Source: Oscillatoria sp. FACHB-1407 | GTDB lineage: Bacteria; Cyanobacteriota; Cyanobacteriia; Elainellales; Elainellaceae | Direction of reading: 5' to 3' | NCBI RefSeq assembly: GCF_014697545.1 | Contig: NZ_JACJSA010000003.1 | Location: 434,001-498,000 of the forward strand | DNA length: 64,000 nt | In this document: piece after piece, positions 42,796 to 51,852 of the stretch | How positions within the stretch are numbered: the first letter of the stretch is position 1 | Layout of the letters: every line of letters starts with the position of its first letter | The notes under the pieces: generated by a model | What the model was told of the DNA's origin: nothing | Seen by the model: only the letters and a program-made list of their open reading frames with translations | Database searches by the model: none | Program-made: the position numbers and the translations under genes

Positions 42796-45774
42796 CTACA
42801 TCTGGGATTCCTGTTGCTGGTATAGACAGAAATAACGTCCCTTGAGTGCCATCAGCTCATCGTGGGTGCCGAGTTCGACCACGGAGCCTTTATCCATCAA
42901 AACGATCTGGTCGGCATTGCGAATGGTGCTCAAACGGTGGGTGATGAAGAAGACCGTGCGATCGCGAAATGCTTCTGCCAGATTGAGACACACCCGACGT
43001 TCTGAATCATAGTCTAGCGCACTCGTCGCTTCGTCTAAGATCAGCAGTCCGGGGTTTTGAAGCACAGTCCGGGCGATCGCAATCCGTTGGCGTTGTCCCC
43101 CAGAGAGAGCCGAACCGCGTTCTCCAACCCGTGTGTTGTAACCGTTGGGCAAGCCCATGATGAAGTCATGAGCCGCAGCGATTTCGGCGGCGCGAATAAT
43201 GTCATCCGACGAGGCATCCGGGCAGTTTAGAGCAATATTCTCTTGAACTGAGCCTTCAAACAACAGCGTATCCTGGGGCACAATCCCGATTTGCTGACGC
43301 AACGAATAGAGTTCGACCTTACTAATGTCATACCCGTCGATCAGAATTCGCCCAGATTCCAGGTCATACAAGCGAGGTAGCAACTTCATCAACGTACTCT
43401 TACCGGAACCACTCTGCCCCACAATGCCGACAAACTTGCCTGCTGGGAACTCCAGACTGACGTTGTTGAGTTGCAAAGGACCCGTCGTGCCAAAGCGGAA
43501 CGAGACGCTGTCGTACTTCACTGTTCCTTGAATGCTGGGCATTGGAATGTTGTAGCGATCGACCTCGTCGGCTTCGGGTGCTGCATCCACAATGTCGCTA
43601 AGTCGTTCAATCGACAGCCCGACCTCCTGGAAGTTTTGCCACAACTGCGCCAATCGCAACAGAGGACTGGTGACATAGCCAGCAATGATCCGGAAGGCGA
43701 TCAACTGCCCCAGCGTCATGTTGCCCTTGAGTACCAGGTAGGCACCGACCCATAGCACCAGTAAGCCCGACAGTTGGTTTAAGAAGTTACTGGTGGAGCT
43801 AGCCGTGGTCGAGGTTAAGACAGTCTGGAAACCTGCGCTGACATAGCGGGCATAGCGTTGTTGCCACTGCCAGCGGGCGCGTAGTTCCATGTTCTGAGCT
43901 TTGACGGTTTGAATTCCAGATACGACCTCTACCAGATAGGACTGGGTTTCGGCGTTGCGCTCAGCCTTGACCCGTAACTGGTTACGAATCAGGGGAGAGG
44001 CGATCGCCGCCAGCAGGACAAAGAAAGGAATCGTCACCAACGACACCAGGGTCAAAATCCAGCTATAGATGAACATGACCACGATGTAGATGACCGAGAA
44101 TACGGCATCTAACACCACCGTCAACGCTGTCCCAGTGAGAAATTGGCGAATATTTTCTAGCTCGTTAATCCGAGTTGCCAGTTCACCGACGGGTCGCCGC
44201 TCAAAATAACGGAGAGGCAGGCGTAACAGGTGATCGATGATCTCCGAACCCAACGACATATCAATGCGGTTGGTGGTATCGACAAACAGATACGTTCGCA
44301 AACTGGTCAGAATCGCCTCAAAGATCGCCAGCACCAGCAGGAATACCCCCAACACCTGGAGGGTGTCCACGCTTTCCTGGACGATGACCTTATCAATGAT
44401 CACCTGAATCATCAGAGGGTTCGCCAGGGCAAACAATTGAACGAAGAACGAGGCAATGAATACCTCCCACAGCACCCGTTGATGCTTCTTGATGACGGGC
44501 AGGAACCACTCTAAGCCAAAGCGTTTTTGGGGAGTTTGCTGGGTCGGCTTGAGCAGCAGCACCTCGCCCTGTTCGCCCCAGGTTTCTGCAAACTCCGCCG
44601 GCTTGCGCCGAATGATGCCCATATCCGGCACCGCGATCACCAGTTCCCGCTCACTGACTTCATATAGCAGCACGACAGTATCCTGCCACTTCAGTAGAAC
44701 GGGTGCTTCTAATCGCCCGATTGCACTTCCAGGCACCATGACTAACTGAGCATTTAAGCCCATCAATTCTGAAACGGCACCGCACAGTTCCAGTGACATG
44801 CTACCTGTGCGCTGAGTCTGGCTCACCAGAATACGCTGGACTACATCTCGGCGGAAGGGAATGTTGAGATGCTGACAGAGCATTTGAAAACAGGCTAACG
44901 CTCCGTCGATCGCCCCCGTTCCTCGGACAAAGGGATACTTTGCTGATGTGGATTTACTGCTGCTGGTTGGGCGAATGCTAGGATCTGCTTCTACAGGGCG
45001 ATCGGGCGCATAGGGAATATCAACCTCAGCAGGGGAAGCTGTGAGCACTGGCTCCTCTGTCACCATTGCCGCAGGTTGCAGAATGGTCTTCGGAATGCCG
45101 ATGACCCGAGCGGGTTCTGACCCGATGACGTTTAGTTGGTTGACTTGCTCGACTCTAATAGAGCTACCCACCTCATACTGATCGATCGCCCCACCACCAC
45201 TGACGAGCCAGAACCGATGAGACTCCAACGAGCTTGTGGGGGTGTTGCCCGGTGATAGGTTACAGATTACGGCTTCTGTCTGCGCTTGTAGTGCCAGATC
45301 TTTGAGTACCACATCTCCGATCGCCTGCCGATGGATTTCTGCCCCTAATAGATCAAAGACTTCAATCAACGAGGTTTCGCTGCGAAACGCCGCTGCCATT
45401 TGAGGCTCTCGCTCTAGCAACGCCAAAAAATCGGTAGCAGAGAGCACGAGACAAATCGTTTCCACAGAGGCGATCGCCGTTTCACAGGGCACCCCCCGCA
45501 CTAGTCCGACCCACCCTAAGACGGAGCCTGGTCGCGCCAGTTCTAACGTCACGGGTCGCTGAGTCCGGGGGTCATATCCTAAGAGACGGGCTTGCCCCTC
45601 GTAAATAATATTGAGTTGGGCGGGCATTTTGTCGCGTACCAGCATTGCCTGACCCATTCGATAGCGCAGCATTTGCAACTGGTCTGCTAGGGCTGTGAGC
45701 GCACTCTCAGACAGGAGATCAAACGGTGGCACTGTAGCCAGAAATTCTAAGACAGAGGTTTTGGTATAAGTCAT
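42796..45774 (-). CDS. Type I secretion ABC exporter with cNMP-binding and degenerate C39 domains
   Basis: 992 residues. Domains: cNMP-binding-like (~10-135), linker, C39-peptidase-like (~285-410), six-TM ABC domain (~430-710) and nucleotide-binding domain (~745-985). The NBD shows VGQSGSGKSTLMKLLPRLY, LSGGQRQRIAIAR, LLILDEATSALD and an ITHRLSTI switch. At the C39 site the sequence is AIDGALACFQML where active peptidases have DCG, so the nucleophile Cys is Gly and the domain is a CLD (as in HlyB), binding substrate rather than cutting it. The combination is known from HetC-type cyanobacterial exporters. Confidence 0.9.
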   Translation of the reverse strand: MTYTKTSVLEFLATVPPFDLLSESALTALADQLQMLRYRMGQAMLVRDKMPAQLNIIYEGQARLLGYDPRTQRPVTLELARPGSVLGWVGLVRGVPCETAIASVETICLVLSATDFLALLEREPQMAAAFRSETSLIEVFDLLGAEIHRQAIGDVVLKDLALQAQTEAVICNLSPGNTPTSSLESHRFWLVSGGGAIDQYEVGSSIRVEQVNQLNVIGSEPARVIGIPKTILQPAAMVTEEPVLTASPAEVDIPYAPDRPVEADPSIRPTSSSKSTSAKYPFVRGTGAIDGALACFQMLCQHLNIPFRRDVVQRILVSQTQRTGSMSLELCGAVSELMGLNAQLVMVPGSAIGRLEAPVLLKWQDTVVLLYEVSERELVIAVPDMGIIRRKPAEFAETWGEQGEVLLLKPTQQTPQKRFGLEWFLPVIKKHQRVLWEVFIASFFVQLFALANPLMIQVIIDKVIVQESVDTLQVLGVFLLVLAIFEAILTSLRTYLFVDTTNRIDMSLGSEIIDHLLRLPLRYFERRPVGELATRINELENIRQFLTGTALTVVLDAVFSVIYIVVMFIYSWILTLVSLVTIPFFVLLAAIASPLIRNQLRVKAERNAETQSYLVEVVSGIQTVKAQNMELRARWQWQQRYARYVSAGFQTVLTSTTASSTSNFLNQLSGLLVLWVGAYLVLKGNMTLGQLIAFRIIAGYVTSPLLRLAQLWQNFQEVGLSIERLSDIVDAAPEADEVDRYNIPMPSIQGTVKYDSVSFRFGTTGPLQLNNVSLEFPAGKFVGIVGQSGSGKSTLMKLLPRLYDLESGRILIDGYDISKVELYSLRQQIGIVPQDTLLFEGSVQENIALNCPDASSDDIIRAAEIAAAHDFIMGLPNGYNTRVGERGSALSGGQRQRIAIARTVLQNPGLLILDEATSALDYDSERRVCLNLAEAFRDRTVFFITHRLSTIRNADQIVLMDKGSVVELGTHDELMALKGRYFCLYQQQESQM

Positions 45775-46520
45775 GGGGCAGTCGAAGCTGAATTGTCGGA
45801 AGAAACGAGATTAATTTGGCTTAACTGTTCTTGAAGCCAGTTATTAAAGAGTTCATTCAGAAGCCGTCGTCGCATTGCATCGTCCAACTGAGCGGGAATA
45901 AACCGTTCCAGGCGTACAATCACGAGCCATTCACCGACACGAGTGGGTGCCCAAAGCTGACCGGGCTGACTAATGGAAAGCATTTGCGCCAGAGTGGGAT
46001 GGGGGACGCTCAACTCCACCGGCCCGATCAATCCATCCGTTTGAGCCTCTGGTCCCTGGGAGTAGGTGCGAGCTAGCTCTGCAAAAGATTGTTCCCCCTC
46101 TAGAACGCGAAAGTATACTTCTTGAGCAATTCCTAAATCTTGAGTGCGAATCAACGAATAGATGACGCGATCGAGTTGTCCTTTGCGGTTGAGGAAGTAG
46201 GATTCGAGCTTTGGACCCCAGGTAGCCAGCTTAAACTTCTCGATTTTGACCTCACGCATGGCTCGTGCTTCGAGCTGAGAAACGTTCATGCCGTGTTGTT
46301 GTAACCAGGCTCGGCGGCTCTCTTCGGATGCTAAGCCATGCTGAGTATAAAACTGCTGACAAGCCGCGTCTTTTTCTTCGGAGGTGCACTCAATTGGGGC
46401 GATCGCCTGATCGATCAGGATCTCCTGTAGCAATTGAGGCAGCATCTGATAGCTCGCTAGTAGCGGGATAACCTCTTCTGCTAGGATCTGGCGATTTCCA
46501 ACCTGTAAAACAACAGTCAT
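45771..46520 (-). CDS. Peptidylprolyl isomerase (SurA/PpiC-like)
   Basis: 249 residues. N-terminal SurA-like helical part (~10-125, QMLPQLLQEILIDQAI), then a parvulin-type PPIase domain (~130-220): IAQEVYFRVLEGEQSFAELARTYS, GLIGPVELSVPHPTLAQML, GEWLVIVRLERF. No signal peptide, so it is cytoplasmic or membrane-associated. Its stop overlaps the exporter start by 4 bp (ATGA), so they are co-translated. It may keep the secretion substrate export-competent (inference). Confidence 0.85.
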   Translation of the reverse strand: MTVVLQVGNRQILAEEVIPLLASYQMLPQLLQEILIDQAIAPIECTSEEKDAACQQFYTQHGLASEESRRAWLQQHGMNVSQLEARAMREVKIEKFKLATWGPKLESYFLNRKGQLDRVIYSLIRTQDLGIAQEVYFRVLEGEQSFAELARTYSQGPEAQTDGLIGPVELSVPHPTLAQMLSISQPGQLWAPTRVGEWLVIVRLERFIPAQLDDAMRRRLLNELFNNWLQEQLSQINLVSSDNSASTAP

Positions 46521-46912
46521 TTAGGCTAATCTCTTGCACGTTAATAAACGACCTACTTCTTCTACCTTCAACTTCGATGAGCCGATTCCACTATATTTTT
46601 TATCTCATTTGAAGATTAAGGTGAAGACGGACTTCTCCAGTATCATCGGTACAACACGGTATCCCAGAATGACACTGCTATTTCTTAAGGGTAGACACAC
46701 CAAGGGGACGACCCCTAATGATCGCCCACTTTAGGTTAACCTTCTCTGGATGTCAGTGTCTTGATGGAGTTGAGAATAGTAACGGAATGTTACATCTACC
46801 CCAGGTAGAGACAAAGCCATTAAAATGGCATTTTCGGATAACGTCTCATGGGAGTAAAAGGAAATAGGGAGTAGGGAAGCCAATTCCCCAGGAATAATTA
46901 GCTTTGGTTAGA

Positions 46913-47012
46913 AAGCTTAAGACAAGGACATTAGTTCAAACACTAGTCAAACCCTGATTTTGGGAAGGCTTTCTGACTTGCCTCCGCCGCATCAAATGTG
47001 GCTGTGGTTATA
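46913..47012 (+). repeat. Dispersed repeat, family C copy 3
   Basis: AGCTTAAGACAAGGACA, a spacer, then GGGAAGGCTTTCTGACTTGCC and CCGCATCAAATGTGGCTGTGG. Same order as the inverted copy at 31371-31461. The CATC..GATG-like part CGCATCAAATGTGG forms a small hairpin. Confidence 0.65.
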
Positions 47013-47190
47013 CGTTAGTAATCTGTGCTCACCTTCAAAACACTCTGAAGTTACGAGCCTGAGTTACGAGCCTGGGCTTTCCCGATTGCCGCTGCTACGA
47101 GTTGACTAATGTCGGTTACGTTTAACCGGTTGCGTTTATAAGGTACAACGCAGCAATTCGCGGTATCAAAACGCGAGAAATTTGGAGTAA

Positions 47191-47239
47191 CCCTACATAT
47201 ATCCCTACATATATATAGGTTGCCGTACGTATATACGTA
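47191..47239. repeat. AT-rich palindrome block
   Basis: Direct repeat CCCTACATAT at 47191-47200 and 47203-47212. The second copy starts the inverted repeat CCTACATATATATAGG. It is followed by the perfect 14-bp palindrome TACGTATATACGTA at 47226-47239. Unlike the GC-rich hairpin repeats elsewhere, this block is not repeated in the window. It could extrude a cruciform or bind a dimeric protein. Confidence 0.55.
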
Positions 47240-47577
47240 TGTAAGTGCATCCAGTTTCTGATTTTGCATCTATATTGCTGTAATTTGAGGCGATTGAACC
47301 ATTGCTTTACAGCAGCCCTGTTCATCGGTTCAGACATTTTTTGTAGTGAATCAAACACTTTGGAAGGGATGAAGAGCCTCAGGAATGAGGAAACATCCTC
47401 CTAAAGGTACAAAGCTGAATTGTCGGCTTTAAACATATCTTGATCATGTCAATTACTTTACTTTTCTATCCATTGACAGATTAAGAAATGGTTGGCTCTA
47501 CCTCTATAGGATGCTACTAAAACCCAAGAGTGCTGTAGTAGACTCTAGTCAAGTCAGGCAACCTGTTTGGCACGTTA

Positions 47578-47721
47578 ATGAGAAGCAAGAGGCAAGACGT
47601 TAACATTCGTTTGCATTTGGCGATCCAGCCTGAGCTTTTTGTAAAGATCGACACCTTATTTGAAGGTGTTGATCCAGCTCTAGATCTCGACATCATCACT
47701 TTATTTCCCCTCAAGAATTAA
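47578..47721 (+). CDS. Possible small protein of 47 residues
   Basis: ATG 47578 to TAA 47719-47721. The product is MRSKRQDVNIRLHL, then AIQPELFVKIDTLF, then EGVDPALDLDIITLF and PLKN. It has a basic start, alternating hydrophobic and acidic residues and a plausible strand/helix pattern, unlike random translation. No clear Shine-Dalgarno is seen upstream. The family is unknown to me. Alternatively the frame is fortuitous. Confidence 0.3.
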   Translation: MRSKRQDVNIRLHLAIQPELFVKIDTLFEGVDPALDLDIITLFPLKN

Positions 47722-48081
47722 AGTTCTTTCTACCGTAGCCTTTGGACTGATTTTGTAGTTCAGGCGACCACGAAAACACAGTTATGGGCTAGGTTGAAGG
47801 GACTCCGGGGTGTTTTACAGGTGCGATCGCAACCTTCAAAATCGGTCTATGGTGTCTTACGGTCTATCCCTTTAAATGCGATCGATATAGATGAGATCTA
47901 TCTTTTCTCTCCAATTACTTGAATCTATTGGATCAACCGAGTAAAGTTATCAAAACTATCGCGTCTCTGCCTCTAAAAACTAATTAACAGAACCTAATGA
48001 ATGCTCTCAAAGATTTTCATAACATTTTTTTCAATTTTTGATATTGACAAAACCGATCATAGCTAGGATAACCATCTTCAT

Positions 48082-49326
48082 ATGACAGCAATATTCAATC
48101 ATCACTCTGAGCAAGCAATGGATAACTCTACGATGGAAGCCCCCGATACCTTGCAGTTTGAAACTGCTTTCGAGGATGAATTTTTTAATACTCTTGATTC
48201 AAAGGAATTAGATAGCGATGACGTTGAGGACGTTCCTATCGATATCATCGAAGATGTCATAAAAGACGCTGAGCCTGAGGCAGAGGAGCCCTTATCTGGG
48301 TTTGCGGCGGACGATGAAGCCGATGAAGATGTAGAAGCGGTCATGGCTGAGCATTTTCCGGGATATCGTAAAACGATTTCCGATGATGCGGTCGGGGCTT
48401 TTTTCAAAGAGATGGCGCGATACCCGCTGTTAAAACCCGATGAAGAGATCGAGTTGGCTCGTCGGGTGAAGTTTTTGATTGAAATTGAGGAGTTGCGCGA
48501 TCGCCTGCGGACAGAGTTAGGCTACAACCCCTCTAAAGCGGAGGTTGCCGCTGCACTTGAACTCAACGAACGGCAACTCGAACATCGGCTCTATCGTAGC
48601 CGCATGGCAAAACGCAAAATGATCCGCTCCAACCTGCGCTTGGTTGTGTCGATTGCCAAGCGATATCTCAATCGGGGCGTGCCTTTTCTAGATCTGATTC
48701 AAGAGGGAGCCTTAGGACTGAACCGGGCAACCGAAAAATTTGATCCTGACAAGGGCTACAAGTTCTCAACCTATGCCTACTGGTGGATTCGTCAGGGCAT
48801 CACACGGACGATCGCCAATGATGCTCGTACGATTCGTCTTCCGATTCATATTGTTGAAAAGCTCAACAAACTGAAGAAGTCTCACCGGGAACTGCGGAAA
48901 GAACTAAACCGTAACCCAACCGAGGCAGAGTTGGCGGCTGCCCTCGATCTCACCCCGGATCAACTCCGCAACTTGCAACAAGTACGGCGGCGATCGCTCT
49001 CCCTCAATCACCGGGTTGGTAAAGGAGAAGACACCGAACTAATGGAGTTGTTGGAGGACAACAGCACCCTCTCTCCGGAAGCGCAAATGAGTGAAACCAT
49101 GATGCGCCAGGAAATTCACAGCATTTTGGGTGATGTGCTGACAGAGCGAGAAAAAGATATCATCTCGCTGCGCTACGGGTTAACCACTGGGGAACCTCAT
49201 ACCTTAGAAGAGGTGGGCGGTTTGTTTAACCTCTCACGCGAACGGGTTCGTCAGATCCAGACGAAAGCAATGCGGAAGTTGCGGCGTCCTCAGGTAGCAG
49301 CACGGCTCAAGAGTTGGTTGCGATAG
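48082..49326 (+). CDS. sigC: Group 2 RNA polymerase sigma factor, SigC-like
   Basis: 414 residues. Acidic N-terminal ~95 residues, then region 1.2 (DAVGAFFKEMARYPLLKPDEE), region 2 (IRSNLRLVVSIAKRYLNRG, LDLIQEGALGLNRATEKFD, YKFSTYAYWWIRQGITR), region 3 (RTIRLPIHIVEKLNKLKK) and region 4 (LTEREKDIISLRYGL, TLEEVGGLFNLSRERVRQI). It belongs to the RpoD-like group 2 factors, non-essential alternatives to SigA. The FFKEMARYPLL motif and region 4 wording fit SigC as I remember it. Control probably lies in the long upstream region. Confidence 0.85.
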   Translation: MTAIFNHHSEQAMDNSTMEAPDTLQFETAFEDEFFNTLDSKELDSDDVEDVPIDIIEDVIKDAEPEAEEPLSGFAADDEADEDVEAVMAEHFPGYRKTISDDAVGAFFKEMARYPLLKPDEEIELARRVKFLIEIEELRDRLRTELGYNPSKAEVAAALELNERQLEHRLYRSRMAKRKMIRSNLRLVVSIAKRYLNRGVPFLDLIQEGALGLNRATEKFDPDKGYKFSTYAYWWIRQGITRTIANDARTIRLPIHIVEKLNKLKKSHRELRKELNRNPTEAELAAALDLTPDQLRNLQQVRRRSLSLNHRVGKGEDTELMELLEDNSTLSPEAQMSETMMRQEIHSILGDVLTEREKDIISLRYGLTTGEPHTLEEVGGLFNLSRERVRQIQTKAMRKLRRPQVAARLKSWLR

Positions 49327-49588
49327 GGGGCAGCGTTAATCAGGTTAACAGCCTGAGAAATCCATTTGCATACCTTGGCGCGAGTCCAGGCAACCTCTGT
49401 TAGAACGAAGTTTGTCTTTGCAGGTCATAGGAGATCAACGGCTTGTCCGATGTAGACTATGCGGCTCAAAGTTGGTGCTGGTCTGCTTAGGCGGGTTTTT
49501 CGTGGGAGCTATTAGGTTTAACGGTCAAAACCGAACGACTTCCCCGGTTTGACATGATACTGTCAGAGCAGTACTACCTTTGGTTCCT

Positions 49589-50104
49589 ATGCCAGATTCT
49601 GCAACTTCTTTGACCTCAACCCTGACGATTCGCCCTGCTACATCTGCCGATGCCGAAGTTCTGTTCCATTTGATTCAGGCGTTAGCGGAGTATGAAAAGT
49701 TATCCCATGCAGTGACTGGCAACGCTGCACTGTTAGCCACTGATTTGTCGGGCGATCGCCCCGCCTGTGAGGCGATTTTGGCAGAGCATGAGGGCAACCC
49801 CATCGGTTTTGCGTTGTTCTTTTCTAACTACTCTACATTCCTCACCAAGCCTGGTATTTATCTCGAAGATTTATTTGTGCTGCCAGAGTATCGAGGACAG
49901 GGGGTTGGCAAAGCCCTGTTGGCTCATCTGGCAAAACTGGCGCAAGCACGAGACTGTGGGCGATTGGAGTGGAGCGTGTTGGATTGGAATGAACCTGCGA
50001 TCGCTTTTTATCGACGGATTGGAGCCACGCTGATGGAGGAGTGGCGCATTTGCCGAGTAACGGGAGAAGCGATCGCCGTTCTAGCCAGTCAATCGGAGAC
50101 TTAG
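49589..50104 (+). CDS. GNAT-family N-acetyltransferase (SAT-like)
   Basis: About 171 residues. GNAT fold: LTIRPATSADAEVLFHLIQALAEYEKLS, GFALFFSNYSTFLTKPGIYLEDLFV, and the acetyl-CoA loop LPEYRGQGVGKALLAHLA (Q/RxxGxG/A). The motif YLEDLFV and the C-terminal LDWNEPAIAFYRRIGA are typical of the spermidine/thialysine acetyltransferase subgroup. ATG 49589 is preferred over a TTG three codons upstream. Substrate uncertain. Confidence 0.88.
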   Translation: MPDSATSLTSTLTIRPATSADAEVLFHLIQALAEYEKLSHAVTGNAALLATDLSGDRPACEAILAEHEGNPIGFALFFSNYSTFLTKPGIYLEDLFVLPEYRGQGVGKALLAHLAKLAQARDCGRLEWSVLDWNEPAIAFYRRIGATLMEEWRICRVTGEAIAVLASQSET

Positions 50105-50157
50105 CGGTTTAGCTCCCTGCTTGCTTAGTACAACTCGTCGTAAATAAGGGTGGGAAT

Positions 50158-50212
50158 TTGGGGTGCAGGGGTGGAACCCCTAGCTGGGGGCGCAGCCCCC
50201 ACACCCCCCTGG
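50158..50212 (+). repeat. Dispersed GC-rich hairpin repeat, family B copy 3 (core only)
   Basis: GGGGTGCAGGGGTGGAACCCC, AGCTGGGGGCGCAGCCCCC, ACACCCCCCTGG. Two hairpins (AGGGGTGGAACCCCT and GGGGGCGCAGCCCCC) as at 3168-3270 and 21382-21483, but without the outer TAACTGT..AGTTGC flanks. Located in the 296-bp gap after the GNAT gene. Confidence 0.7.
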
Positions 50213-50400
50213 TTTTATTTCCAAACCCTATCTATGAATAGCAGTACTTAGGAGTGTGATAGTCGTGGTTTAAGTTGCGTTTCAAAAAAACGGGGATTTC
50301 AGGGTGCCCTCATCCTGTTGAAAAATCTTCACTGCTGAGCTTGGAGCAGGGCGATAAAATCAAGACATAAACCCAGGTCATTCTTAATAAGGTTAATCGC

Positions 50401-50610
50401 ATGAAAACCATTTGGGTCAACGAACAAATTGATCCCTCTGGGATTATCTACTCCTGTATTGCCTCCTGCAATGAAAATGAAGCGAAAGAGTGCCATACTT
50501 CATTTCAACAAAATCTGACCCCAGCCCAAAAAGCAGCGGGTTGGATTGCTCGGCTTCGCACCGTTGAATCATGGGACTTAGTGCCTGCCAACGCACTGAA
50601 GCTCGATTAG
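50401..50610 (+). CDS. Small conserved cyanobacterial protein (69 residues)
   Basis: 69 residues: MKTIWVNEQIDPSGIIYSC, two further Cys (ASCNENEAKECH), a helical middle QQNLTPAQKAAGWIARLR and VESWDLVPANALKLD. Three Cys (CIASC..C) could form a metal or disulphide site. AAGG stands 8-11 nt before the ATG. The balanced composition and position suggest a real gene; I know of no function. Convergent with the membrane-protein gene ending at 50692. Confidence 0.65.
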   Translation: MKTIWVNEQIDPSGIIYSCIASCNENEAKECHTSFQQNLTPAQKAAGWIARLRTVESWDLVPANALKLD

Positions 50611-50691
50611 GGTTGCGATGTGGGCGAGCTTTGGGCAAAATGCCCTGGCTACATTTAGAGCATCTCGCCCCAGTCCTTGATCGCTGCCCCA

Positions 50692-51378
50692 TTAGCGGTG
50701 GCGGCGATAGCGAATATCCATAATCTCGGCTAGACCCGCATCTTCCCAGTCGAGCGGTGTGCTTTCATCTGCGGGAACAACTGTCACTACAGGTTGCTCT
50801 GGCTCAGGAGGCTCGTAGATTGGGGTCACTACTGTCATCGCAGGCAAAGCAGCCATTGTTGGAGAGGCAGCAGGTAAGGGAAGCGGCAAAGCTAAGTCGC
50901 TAGATTGCTCAGCCAGAGGCAGAGATTCTGCTGCTGTGTTGGATTGAGGCGATCGCGACTCTCGACGAACCTGCTTAAAGCGTTGAGAAATGAGCAAGGA
51001 GCCTGCAATACAACTCAGGGTAATCGTTCCCAGTGCCCATGCGGGCAACGTTCTGGAACTAACATCGGTGGAAACATTAGGCTGAGGGCTATCCGGGCTA
51101 TCAGGATTGACCCGTGACAACTCAGGGCTCATCAGACTGGTGACCGCAATTCCGGTGATTAGCAACAACAGCACCCAAATACCGCTCCAAAAAACCAGTG
51201 GGTGCTCCCAGAGCAAGCGAAACCATGCCAATACATTAACCGTGTCTGGAGTAGAATACTCACTCCAGGGATCATCTACCGTTGTTGATGGCAACGGAGA
51301 TGCCTGACCTATTCGTGCCTCATCGTTAAGTGCTTCACCCTCAGCAGATGGCGGTTGAAGCCTCTGATCGCGATCCAT
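50692..51378 (-). CDS. Membrane protein of unknown function, two TM helices
   Basis: 228 residues. A charged N-terminal ~45 residues, a TM at ~57-82 (PLVFWSGIWVLLLLITGIAV), a Pro/Ser/Asn-rich loop, a second TM at ~113-135 (ALGTITLSCIAGSLLI), then a Pro-, Ser- and Val-rich cytoplasmic tail ending DWEDAGLAEIMDIRYRRHR. No enzyme motif or family recognised. Confidence 0.7.
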   Translation of the reverse strand: MDRDQRLQPPSAEGEALNDEARIGQASPLPSTTVDDPWSEYSTPDTVNVLAWFRLLWEHPLVFWSGIWVLLLLITGIAVTSLMSPELSRVNPDSPDSPQPNVSTDVSSRTLPAWALGTITLSCIAGSLLISQRFKQVRRESRSPQSNTAAESLPLAEQSSDLALPLPLPAASPTMAALPAMTVVTPIYEPPEPEQPVVTVVPADESTPLDWEDAGLAEIMDIRYRRHR

Positions 51379-51852
51379 AAGCTCTACGGGAGCGATGAAT
51401 AGAAGATTTGATTTGTATTCTAGAACATTTGTTCGGAAGCTCCCACTTTTTTGGATTGATTACAAGATTTCCCCAGAACAGAGTCGTACTGTTAACGTCA
51501 TGGATTAAGCACCTGGCGAATCAATTCGCGGCTACAGCTCTATTTCTATGGGATTACCACGGACTCTTATGTGAAGTAAAAGTGAAGAGTCGGATAGGTA
51601 TATGTAGTTGGCATCAAGTTCTTTCAAGGCACTGAGATGAAAAGGAATAGGGGTGCCAGTACTCCTGTCCGTATTGCAGACCTCTGTGCCCCATTTTAAT
51701 AGCGGTACCAGTTCTGACAATTTGGTATACCAGTAATTTCACGTAAGTACTCCTACGGAGCTGCAAACTGGGAAACTTACCGTTCATATTGAGAAGTTTG
51801 CAGGCTTATAACAGGTTTATTGGGAAGATGTTGATTAGTGGGATGGTTGATG
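51379..51852. other. Intergenic region with a repeat fragment
   Basis: 474 bp. It contains a truncated family A repeat at 51494-51537; the rest is AT-rich and no gene or known signal was seen. Confidence 0.5.
51494..51537 (-). repeat. Dispersed repeat, family A copy 6 (terminal module)
   Basis: AACGTCATGGATTAAGCACC, then TGGCGAATCAATTCGCGGCTA. Only the end module of the family A element is present, with the hairpin GCGAATCAATTCGC; the remaining modules are missing. Confidence 0.6.

Larger units (their letters stand above)
46521..48081. other. Gene-poor 1.56 kb region upstream of the sigma factor gene
   Basis: Holds a family C repeat (46913-47012), a dense AT-rich palindrome block (47191-47239) and one possible 47-codon gene (47578-47721). 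Longer open frames at 46534-46734, 47051-47269 and 47122-47358 show no recognisable protein features. TTGACA at 48044-48049 with GATAAC 17 bp downstream could be the sigma factor promoter, but it lies very close to the ATG at 48082. Confidence 0.5.

Noticed and set aside
42796-45774. C39 domain as an active bacteriocin leader peptidase
   Set aside because: The catalytic Cys position is Gly (AIDGALACF), so the domain should not cleave; it is treated as a C39-like substrate-binding domain.
47051-47358. Two overlapping minus-strand frames of 72 and 78 codons upstream of sigC
   Set aside because: They overlap each other in different frames and pass through the AT palindrome block, giving artificial TYIYVGIYVG-type sequence.
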